A program made the position numbers and the translations under genes. This document shows positions 9,151-16,067 of a stretch of DNA of 64,000 nt, piece after piece. How positions within the stretch are numbered: position 1 is the stretch's first letter; each line of letters begins with the position of its first letter. Source of the stretch: Bacteroidales bacterium CF (GTDB lineage: Bacteria; Bacteroidota; Bacteroidia; Bacteroidales; UBA932); contig CP006772.1 in the NCBI GenBank assembly GCA_000473305.1, positions 62,001 to 126,000 on the forward strand, given 5' to 3'. Below the pieces are notes generated by a model that was not told the origin of the DNA, made no database searches, and was given only the letters and a program-made list of their open reading frames with translations.

Positions 9151-10209
9151 ATGAAAAAGACAACCTATTTATTTATTATATTCACATTAGCCCTGTCCAT
9201 CCAGTTAAACGGACAGGAGAGGAGTGGTTTTAAAATAACCGGATCAATTCCCGGATTACCGGATTCAGATATGTTCCTTGCCTACATGGTCGGTGGGAAA
9301 CAGGTGACCGACACTGTGGCAGTAAAGGGAGGGGAGTTCACATTTGAAGGGTCAATCGAATACCCTAGCGTCTCGATGTTGTTTAATTCCAACTACAGTG
9401 TACAGCGGCTCTTTCTGTTGGACAACTCACTTATTGAGATGAAGGGTATATACGGACCTCCGGCAAAAATCAGTGTAACCGGAGCCAAAAATCAGACAGA
9501 GTTCGAAGATCTGGAGAAACAGGTTCAGGACAACAGAAGTGCCGTTATAGCCGCATCGGAGCGAGGAGACAAAAAACTTTCCGATTCGCTCTATAAGTAT
9601 GAGGAGCGCATCATCCTGAATTTTGTAAAAAGCCATCCTGACAGCTACTATAGTGCAAATCAGCTCTACTACCACTCATCAGAAAAGAATCTTGAAGAGG
9701 TAGCTGCATTGTATGATAACTTGACAGAAAGAGTGAAAAACTCCATGGACGGCAAAAATGTGGCTGAAAGGATTGCAACCCTGAAGTTGGTTAAGGTTGG
9801 TCTTAAAGCCCTGGATTTTACTCAGAAAGACACATTGGGTAAAGATGTTCACCTTTCGGACTATAAAGGGAAATATGTTCTCCTTGAATTCTGGGCAAGC
9901 TGGTGTGGTCCGTGTCGTGCAGAGGGACCGAATATCTACAAGGCATATCAGAAATTCAAAGACTCGGGACTTATTATTCTCGCAGTGTCGCTTGACAAAG
10001 ATGCAGCTCAGTGGAAAAAGGCTATAGTAAAGGATAATCTGCCATGGATTCATGTGTCCGATCTAAAATACTATAAGAACGAAGTTGCGGAACTTTACGG
10101 TGTGCATGCAATTCCGGCAAACTTTCTCATCTCGCCGGAAGGTAAGATAATTGCTAAAGATCTTCGTGGTGAGAAGCTACATGAGGTATTAGGACAGATT
10201 TTCAAATGA
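9151..10209 (+). CDS. TlpA-family thioredoxin with N-terminal DUF4369-like domain
   Basis: This 352-residue exported protein starts with a signal peptide (1-22). A DUF4369-like beta domain follows (about 28-125), then a helical linker, then a TlpA/AhpC-type thioredoxin domain (about 215-350). The active-site motif WCGPC is at residues 251-255, so the redox cysteines are present. It begins one base after the PKD-like gene and ends the SusC/D operon; a strong terminator follows. It is probably a periplasmic thiol-disulfide reductase acting on the imported substrate or on locus proteins. That a SusC/D locus ends in a redox protein rather than a hydrolase fits a peptide or metal-related cargo, but this is inference. 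Confidence 0.88.
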   Translation: MKKTTYLFIIFTLALSIQLNGQERSGFKITGSIPGLPDSDMFLAYMVGGKQVTDTVAVKGGEFTFEGSIEYPSVSMLFNSNYSVQRLFLLDNSLIEMKGIYGPPAKISVTGAKNQTEFEDLEKQVQDNRSAVIAASERGDKKLSDSLYKYEERIILNFVKSHPDSYYSANQLYYHSSEKNLEEVAALYDNLTERVKNSMDGKNVAERIATLKLVKVGLKALDFTQKDTLGKDVHLSDYKGKYVLLEFWASWCGPCRAEGPNIYKAYQKFKDSGLIILAVSLDKDAAQWKKAIVKDNLPWIHVSDLKYYKNEVAELYGVHAIPANFLISPEGKIIAKDLRGEKLHEVLGQIFK

Positions 10210-10263
10210 ATGACAGTTATTTATGTTTAGGTTAAGTTAGGTAGAATTTTAGTGTCATTCGAC

Positions 10264-10304
10264 GAGGAGGCAGGAAACAAAGTTTCAGGCCTCCTCTTTT
10301 TTTT
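10264..10304 (+). terminator. Rho-independent terminator of the SusC/D operon
   Basis: GAGGAGGC (10264-10271) pairs with GCCTCCTC (10289-10296), with an inner GAAAC/GTTTC stem, followed by eight T residues (10297-10304). It lies 55 bases after the tlpA-like stop codon. Confidence 0.88.
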
Positions 10305-10305
10305 A

Positions 10306-10456
10306 GTGGCACTGATTTTTAATCTTTATTCATCTCTGACGGGGTAAGTGGGGCAGTGGCGGCAGGGCTGTTGCTTGCCTAAGCATTTCGCCCTACCGTC
10401 AACGTCCCTCTTATCCCTTCAGAGATTCAGAAAAAAGTTAGAAAAATCAGTGCCAC
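10306..10456. repeat. 151-bp palindromic element
   Basis: A 15-bp perfect inverted repeat (10306-10320, GTGGCACTGATTTTT; complement at 10442-10456) encloses a second 8-bp stem (ATCTCTGA 10332-10339 with TCAGAGAT 10419-10426). Weaker pairing continues towards the centre. There is no ORF. It begins directly after the T-run of the operon terminator. It could be a miniature transposon-like element or a large RNA hairpin. No target duplication is visible. Confidence 0.6.
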
Positions 10457-10510
10457 GAATAAAGTACCCTGAAAACCTGCAAGAAACGGCGTCAAGAAAA
10501 ATTGTCCGGC

Positions 10511-10636
10511 ACTTTGGCGCAGTTTGAGGTATGTGTCTATATAGCAGCTGCTTACAAATCGCATCTTTTGAAAATCTAAAAACTGCATTTCTAGAATACC
10601 TCAAAATCATGCACATACCTCAAACTGTGGCAAAGT
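10511..10636. repeat. 126-bp inverted-repeat element, copy 1
   Basis: The 25-base arms at 10511-10535 and 10612-10636 match in 23 of 25 positions when inverted, with a 16-bp perfect core (CAGTTTGAGGTATGTG). The outer end, read inward from the right arm, is ACTTTGCCACAGTTT. This is nearly the same as the end of a similar-sized element at 33847-33968 (ACCTTGCCACAGTTT), so these look like two members of one family. A 62-codon ORF crosses it, but its sequence follows the repeat and is not credible. Confidence 0.6.
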
Positions 10637-11012
10637 TCACCCTTTTTCACTTTCTCACTTTACCTATCAACTGTTGCATTTTCAGGAATTTGTCAAAAAA
10701 CACCAAACAGTGTAAATAGGAAAGCCCCTAAATAAAGGGTCGTAAGAAGTCTTTTTTCAAAAAGTGTAATTATTCGTTTGCAATATTTTGAATATCAGGG
10801 ATAAAAATGATCGGCTTAAATCGAAATATATTTTTATATATTAAGATAAGTTTTTATATTCACCCTCGAAACCGGCTGGAATCTAATGAATTGTGCAAGC
10901 AATTCGTGTATTTTCATTTAAGGTTTTTCAGACAGATTAAAGCTGTTTTTGCCTGCAAATTGTAAAGTAGAGTCAATATTTCGTTCAAAATATAGAATTT
11001 AAAAATTGAAAC
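10637..11012. other. A+T-rich intergenic region ahead of the lipoprotein operon
   Basis: No gene was recognised here. The stretch is A+T-rich with runs of A and T. It holds one small inverted repeat, GAATTG (10888-10893) with CAATTC (10900-10905), that could be an operator. No exact TAnnTTTG box was found close to the first gene, so the promoter of the downstream operon is unassigned. Confidence 0.4.
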
Positions 11013-12053
11013 ATGAGAAAACAATTTGTTAATATCTGTCTATTATTGGCCACTCTAATCGCCTGTCAGCAAGAGACTCAGAAATACCTTAACCCCTCTG
11101 ATGTTTTTGGAGTAACTGACACCCTGAGGGCAACCATCCTGCCGGAACCGCTTATGGCTAATAGTATCATGTTCCGTTTATATCATACTCGAAAAGGGCT
11201 AATTCTGAATACACAAATTGACAAATATGTCATTCAGCTTATCGACACCACTACAGGGAAGAGGCTTGCCTCTGCTGGACGGATAGGACGTGGTCCGGAC
11301 GAGCTGATAAACCCGGCTGGAATGTCCTATAACTATGACAGCGGCTCCTATTTTGTCTGGGATTATAATCTAAGCAGGTTGGAAATGTTTGCGATAACTG
11401 ATAGTATTGTCAAGAAGAGGAGTATGTCCAATATCAATCTGACGCTCCAGACTTTGGATGCAATAACCGACACTACATTTGCAGTGTTGGACTTTTGTCC
11501 GGACCAGTCAATAGGTATTATAGACACAAATGGCAGATATCTCAGTAGGATTCCTTATAAAATTGTTGATGACAAGAGTATTGATTATAAAACACATTTT
11601 TTCAATTCAAATATTGATATATCTCCAGACAGAAAATACCTGGTTGCAGCCTGTTCTAAATTCTCTAATATATGCCTTTACTCAATTAAAGACAATAAGC
11701 TATCACTGATATGGGATAAGATGATGTTTAGACCAAAATATGATTTAAGCAAAGGTTGGATTAAAATAGACAATGAACAGCTTAGGGGGTTTAGTGCGGT
11801 AAATATGAGTAATCAACTTATATATGTTTGTAGCCAAGGCATTACAACTGGAGAGTGGAGAAAAGAAAAAACAATTTCCAGGAAAAATTCTACATACATA
11901 CTTATATTTGATCTGAAAGGAAAATTAATGAAAACATATGTCATGGATAAGTACTTTTTGGTATTTACGATAACTCCAGACGGGCGCACCTTGTATGCAG
12001 TTATTGACGACCCTGATTTATATATTGCTAAATATTCGCTTTATGAAAAATAG
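11013..12053 (+). CDS. TolB-like beta-propeller lipoprotein (BF3164-like)
   Basis: This 346-residue protein has a lipoprotein signal with Cys at 18 (LIACQQ). The body has the blades and the GRIGRGPDELINPAGM stretch typical of the TolB-like/BF3164 lipoproteins of Bacteroidota, for which no biochemical function is firmly known. It is the first of four overlapping or closely spaced lipoprotein genes. Its 3' end overlaps the next gene by 11 bases, so translation is probably coupled. Base composition is clearly more A+T-rich than the SusC/D genes before it. Probably outer-membrane anchored; a role as scaffold or sensor for the partner proteins is inference. Confidence 0.72.
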   Translation: MRKQFVNICLLLATLIACQQETQKYLNPSDVFGVTDTLRATILPEPLMANSIMFRLYHTRKGLILNTQIDKYVIQLIDTTTGKRLASAGRIGRGPDELINPAGMSYNYDSGSYFVWDYNLSRLEMFAITDSIVKKRSMSNINLTLQTLDAITDTTFAVLDFCPDQSIGIIDTNGRYLSRIPYKIVDDKSIDYKTHFFNSNIDISPDRKYLVAACSKFSNICLYSIKDNKLSLIWDKMMFRPKYDLSKGWIKIDNEQLRGFSAVNMSNQLIYVCSQGITTGEWRKEKTISRKNSTYILIFDLKGKLMKTYVMDKYFLVFTITPDGRTLYAVIDDPDLYIAKYSLYEK

Positions 12054-13194
12054 GTTATATCTCGTTTTGCTATTGCTGATTCCGATTTTCTCCTGCAAGA
12101 ATGCCAAGGTTGATTGTGAGATTATTAATTATGAAGAGCCATCCGAGCAATCACTCTTCTTCTCAGACTTCGTTGACAGCATAGAGTTGATTCAACTTGA
12201 CAGTTGTTCAGATGCATATCTTACAAGCGATGCTATTCTGATACCCCATGACAGCTCTTTCTATGTCTTCAACAGAAGATTTCTATATATAGGGTTTGCA
12301 CCAAAGGCAGGAGTAGTGTTAAAATTTAGATCTGATGGTAGATTTGTTGGCTTAATAGGGGATGCAGGTAGTGAACCTGGAGAGTATTTATATCCAAGTA
12401 ATTTTTTCTTTAACTCTGACACATTGTGTGTTGTAACCAACAGGGATAAATATATACACTATTTCAAGACAAATGGGGAGTTCATAACTAAAACATCAGT
12501 TCCATATAACTCATTTGAACAGGTATATAAATACAGTGACAACAGATACCTTGTCTATCTGAATCTGAATAATAAGATAAGAGATGAGCGCCTGGTCGTT
12601 CTTGACAAACAAGGGAAAGAGATAGATGCGTTTCTTCCCAAAAAGACGAAAGTGGGAAGGTGGGAAAATTCCCGCAGTGTTTTTACAAAGTATGGCAACG
12701 AGATTATGTTAAGGGAGTTCTATATTGATACTATATATAAATACAATCCAGAGCAAGGTTTAAGACCAAGATTGATGGTTGAATTCGGAGAGAAGAAAAT
12801 TTATAAAGATAAATATTTGAAATCCCAAGGAGGTAGTGAGGCATATGTCCAATTTTTGGAAAAGCCTTTTGCCTGTATCGATGACTTTTTAGAAAGTAGT
12901 AATTATTTTATCATTAAGATATTAGACAATATGTCTTTCAATAATTATCGTTGGGTATATGGGCTAAAGGATAAGACCGGGAATCAGGTAAAATGGTTTG
13001 AGTTTAATAAAGAGAACACATTTTTAGCATCTTCCTTACAGTATCTGGACGGGAAGAAACTCTATTTTATGGCCCAAGCGAAAAATTTCGCTAAAGCGGA
13101 CAGCAACTTCAGAAGCAAGCTGAAACACCCGGAATCATTTGAGAAGATTGACCCTGAGGGCAATAGTGTGGTGGTGGTTATGAATCTTAAATAG
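12043..13194 (+). CDS. 6-bladed beta-propeller lipoprotein
   Basis: The start is placed at the ATG giving MKNRLYLVLLLLIPIFSC, which makes a clean lipoprotein signal (Cys at 18), rather than at an in-frame ATG 48 bases upstream. The 383-residue product has the features of the Bacteroidota 6-bladed beta-propeller lipoproteins, including the GLIGDAGSEPGEYLYPSNF stretch at about 105-125, which parallels the GxxGxGPxE(L/Y) stretch in the preceding protein. It overlaps the preceding gene by 11 bases and is followed 8 bases later by the third gene. No enzymatic motif is seen. Confidence 0.75.
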   Translation: MKNRLYLVLLLLIPIFSCKNAKVDCEIINYEEPSEQSLFFSDFVDSIELIQLDSCSDAYLTSDAILIPHDSSFYVFNRRFLYIGFAPKAGVVLKFRSDGRFVGLIGDAGSEPGEYLYPSNFFFNSDTLCVVTNRDKYIHYFKTNGEFITKTSVPYNSFEQVYKYSDNRYLVYLNLNNKIRDERLVVLDKQGKEIDAFLPKKTKVGRWENSRSVFTKYGNEIMLREFYIDTIYKYNPEQGLRPRLMVEFGEKKIYKDKYLKSQGGSEAYVQFLEKPFACIDDFLESSNYFIIKILDNMSFNNYRWVYGLKDKTGNQVKWFEFNKENTFLASSLQYLDGKKLYFMAQAKNFAKADSNFRSKLKHPESFEKIDPEGNSVVVVMNLK

Positions 13195-13202
13195 TAAAAA
13201 TT

Positions 13203-13751
13203 ATGAAGATAAGAAATGTATTGGTATTTCTAATTCTGCTCTTAAGCTACTCTTGTAAAACCGAGGAGACGCCACTTCAGAAACATCTAAGAGAATGGGT
13301 TGGAAAAGATATTGTATTTACAGATAGCTTGTTCGTTTTTAATAATGCAGATACATCATATTATGCAAATATTGTAAATTCAAAGTGCAAACTTATATTA
13401 TATGTTGATTCAACAAATTGCTCTGATTGTAAAATAAAAAAATTCTTATATTTGACAACACTCTATGACAAGTCAATAAGGGATAATTGCCCGATTGTTA
13501 TTATTTTTAATACAAGAGACATATATGGGATGGAAATGGCATTTGAAAGATATGATATTGATATGCCTTTTATTATTGATTGGAATGGTTCTTTTCATAA
13601 AACCAATCGAATACCACAAGAAGAGCAATTAAACACGTTTTTAGTATATAATAACAAAGTGGTGATAGCAGGAGACCCTCTCGGAAACGAGAAAATGCAA
13701 AAATTATATAAGAAGCAACTGATGAAAATTATAAAGGATGAAGGTAATTAA
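13203..13751 (+). CDS. Thioredoxin-like CxxC lipoprotein
   Basis: This 182-residue protein has a lipoprotein signal with Cys at 18 (SYSC). The body fits a thioredoxin fold: a strand KLILYVDS, then CSDC at residues 73-76 at the start of a helix, then strands around PIVIIFNTRDI and FIIDWNGSF, and an FLVYNNKVV strand near the end. The CxxC suggests thiol-disulfide exchange, though SD between the cysteines is unlike the GP of thioredoxin. It sits between the propeller lipoproteins and a transglutaminase-like protein, so its substrate may be one of them; the latter's catalytic Cys is an obvious candidate. That link is inference. Confidence 0.65.
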   Translation: MKIRNVLVFLILLLSYSCKTEETPLQKHLREWVGKDIVFTDSLFVFNNADTSYYANIVNSKCKLILYVDSTNCSDCKIKKFLYLTTLYDKSIRDNCPIVIIFNTRDIYGMEMAFERYDIDMPFIIDWNGSFHKTNRIPQEEQLNTFLVYNNKVVIAGDPLGNEKMQKLYKKQLMKIIKDEGN

Positions 13752-15669
13752 AGTTAAATCACTACTATGGCTTTATTTTCTTATTTTGTCTCTATCGTGC
13801 TTCTCTTGCAAAAACAGTTCACTTTCAAATGATAATTATAGTAATGAGTTTATAATTAATTCACAATCACTACATTTTTCATTTGATACAACAGGTTTCT
13901 TCAAGTATTCAAACATACTTTTAAAGATAGACTCTCTTACGGCCTTAGGCGAAACAGACTCCTCCTTGATTTCTCAACTTAATCCAACATGGGATTCTTT
14001 GAAAAATGAGATGGATCCGAGAGTATTTGGAAGTCGGAAGTTTGTATATGATAAAGACAATATCTCGGAGGACTTTCTTAAAAAGAATATAAAAGACTCT
14101 TATAAGGCGTGGAATGAGAATCCCTATACCAAGAACTATCCTGAGGAAATTTTCTGTAGGCACATTCTTCCATACCGAATAAAGGACGGAATTCTTCCGG
14201 ATGACTATTTCGGAGCTTATAACAGGGAGTTTCTGGATATTGTAAAGAGGGTCTATCCCGCCAAGATTGAGGATGCAGTAGATTCAATACTGGTCAGATA
14301 TAAGGACATAAAGTATTCAGTAAAAGTCTTGCCCGGATTTCCGTATTTATTTCCAAGTGCCATGATGAAAACACGGCGGGGAGAGTGTGAGGACAGAATC
14401 TGGTTCAATTATTACATGCTCCGATCTGCTGGCTTTGCTGTAGCCATTGATTTTGTGCCTGCCTGGGGTAACAGAAATACGGCACATACATGGAACGCAC
14501 TGATAATTAAGGGCGGCTCTATACCATTCGAGCCGTTTTATTCAACAGACAGGTGGGAATACAAGAATATCTACAATAATATTGCTGAGGATGGTTTTGT
14601 GGAGTGGTGGGGAAAATTCAGGCTTCCCAAGGTCTATCGGTATACTTATGAGATTCAGCTGAACGATATCCTGAAAATTAAAAATATGAAGAAAGAGGAT
14701 ATACCTCCTCTATTCCGAAGTGCAAATATAAAAGATGTCTCAGAAGAGTATTTCGATACGGCTGATGTCACTGTAGATATTGAGAGGCCAAAGCCCAAAA
14801 AATCAAAATTTGTATACCTGTGTGTCTCTAAGCTGGATAAATGGGTGCCGGTGGATTATGCGAGAATTAGATGGGGTAAGGCAAAGTTCAAAAAAATGGG
14901 GAAGGACATTGTTTACTTACCGGCTTTTTACAAAAACGGGATAGTAATACCTGCGGGGAATCCTTTCTATCTTTCTCAAAATGGAACAATTGAAAAGTTC
15001 AAGGCTAATGGTAACCGTATAAAAATGAACATTCAGAGGAGATATCCTCTCAATAAAAAGAAGGATGAAAGTAACTCTCTTCATAAGGAGTCTCGGTTCA
15101 TACTTGCTAATAAACCGGATTTCTCCGATAGTGTCTTAGCTGCAACTGTTGATTTCGATCTGGAGATGATGCCTTATAAGATTGACAATAAAATTTTGGG
15201 AAAATTCAGGTATGTTAGATTCTTGTTTAACTCTCAAACTATACTTTCTGAGTTGAATGTTCTCTCTTCATCCAAAGTGAAGCCTAATATTGTTTTTCCA
15301 AATATAAACAAGGGAGAGCGGATATATAAGCTGGTAGACGGAGATCTTGGCACACCGCTTAAGTGGACAATCCCAAAGGATAAATCAAAAAGGTTATACA
15401 TTGATTTCGATTTCGGAAAACCGGCAGTCATAACTCAATTTCAGTTTTGTGGAATAAATGATATTTTTCACATTGAATCGGGTGTGGAATATGAGATATT
15501 CTATTGGGATGACAGATGGGTATCTCTTGGAGGAGTGAAAAAGCCGAATAAGAGGAATATAGTTCTCGGTAATGTTCCCGAAGGCGCTCTTTACTATATT
15601 GATTGCCACGATAAATATACTTTTGAAAGAATATTCAAATACAAGGACGGCAAACAAATCTTCTATTGA
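13738..15669 (+). CDS. Transglutaminase-like lipoprotein with C-terminal discoidin-like domain
   Basis: This 643-residue protein overlaps the preceding gene by 14 bases. It has a lipoprotein signal with Cys at 24 (CFSC). A papain/transglutaminase-like core lies at about 195-290: GECEDRIWFNYYMLRSAG carries a candidate nucleophile Cys217, and NTAHTW a candidate His250, with acidic residues downstream (FEPFYSTDRWE). Residues about 515-640 look like an F5/8-type carbohydrate-binding (discoidin) domain: KLVDGDLGTPLKW, LYIDFDFGKPAVITQF and a final YYIDCHD strand. It is probably surface-exposed and may cross-link or cleave proteins or peptidoglycan. The catalytic reading is inference from motif order. 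Confidence 0.7.
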   Translation: MKVIKVKSLLWLYFLILSLSCFSCKNSSLSNDNYSNEFIINSQSLHFSFDTTGFFKYSNILLKIDSLTALGETDSSLISQLNPTWDSLKNEMDPRVFGSRKFVYDKDNISEDFLKKNIKDSYKAWNENPYTKNYPEEIFCRHILPYRIKDGILPDDYFGAYNREFLDIVKRVYPAKIEDAVDSILVRYKDIKYSVKVLPGFPYLFPSAMMKTRRGECEDRIWFNYYMLRSAGFAVAIDFVPAWGNRNTAHTWNALIIKGGSIPFEPFYSTDRWEYKNIYNNIAEDGFVEWWGKFRLPKVYRYTYEIQLNDILKIKNMKKEDIPPLFRSANIKDVSEEYFDTADVTVDIERPKPKKSKFVYLCVSKLDKWVPVDYARIRWGKAKFKKMGKDIVYLPAFYKNGIVIPAGNPFYLSQNGTIEKFKANGNRIKMNIQRRYPLNKKKDESNSLHKESRFILANKPDFSDSVLAATVDFDLEMMPYKIDNKILGKFRYVRFLFNSQTILSELNVLSSSKVKPNIVFPNINKGERIYKLVDGDLGTPLKWTIPKDKSKRLYIDFDFGKPAVITQFQFCGINDIFHIESGVEYEIFYWDDRWVSLGGVKKPNKRNIVLGNVPEGALYYIDCHDKYTFERIFKYKDGKQIFY

Positions 15670-15736
15670 AAATGATAGTTATGAGTGATTTTTAAATATT
15701 TTCCAGAAATATAAGAATCGACAATTTATTCTCTGA

Positions 15737-15850
15737 AGCCGCTTGTAAGTTAGTGTAGAAATAACGAATCAGGGCATTCAGCCGGAGGGAGTTTACGACT
15801 GAGGATGGACAGCCCTGAGACGTTATTTATACACAGTACAAAAAGCGGCT
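15737..15850 (+). repeat. Large hairpin element, repeat family 2, copy A
   Basis: Two 38-base arms (15737-15774 and 15813-15850) pair in 28 of 38 positions without gaps. They include perfect blocks AGCCGCTT, AAATAACG (broken by one base from GTGTA) and TCAGGG, around a 38-base loop. The loop and inner stem (15774-15818) match 33846-33802 on the other strand in 40 of 45 positions, so this is a dispersed repeat. It has no coding potential. It could be a structured RNA or a mobile repeat. Confidence 0.65.
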
Positions 15851-15996
15851 ATCGAGGATAAATTAAGAAAAACCAGCGTCTTTAAGGCTTATGACTTCAA
15901 TGCGACAAAGGATGGACAGCCCTGAGACGATATTTCTACACAGTCTAAAAGCGGCTATCGAGAATAAATTAAGAAAGACCGGCGCCCTTAAGACTT
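15802..15996 (+). repeat. Partial tandem duplication (about 88 bp, 107-bp period) upstream of aspS
   Basis: 15802-15890 and 15909-15996 are two copies of the 3' part of the hairpin element. The first 21 bases are identical (AGGATGGACAGCCCTGAGACG). By hand alignment the rest brings the total to about 10 mismatches and one gap over 89 positions. The second copy ends about 40 bases before the aspS -7 box. With the hairpin, this accounts for most of the gap between the lipoprotein operon and aspS. Confidence 0.7.
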
Positions 15997-16034
15997 TTGG
16001 CCGAGTAAAGAATAATAATTATTATCCAAATTGT

Positions 16035-16042
16035 TATCTTTG
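16035..16042 (+). promoter_or_regulatory. Bacteroidota -7 box of aspS
   Basis: TATCTTTG matches the TAnnTTTG consensus and lies 25 bases before the aspS ATG. No TTTG is seen at the usual 19-20 bases upstream, so the -33 part is weak. Confidence 0.55.
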
Positions 16043-16067
16043 CCACAATATTGAAAACAGACAAAAA

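Noticed and set aside
10531-10719. 62-codon ORF in the gap before the lipoprotein operon
   Set aside because: Its first half is made of the inverted repeat. No signal, motif or start context supports it. I also looked for a NVEALA-type small peptide here and found none.
15802-15996. Possible CRISPR array
   Set aside because: There are only two copies, about 88 bp long with 107-bp period and many mismatches, and no cas genes nearby.
15891-16067. In-frame N-terminal extension of aspS by 59 codons
   Set aside because: It runs through the second repeat copy and the -7 box. The ATG at 16068 gives the normal aspartyl-tRNA synthetase N-terminus.
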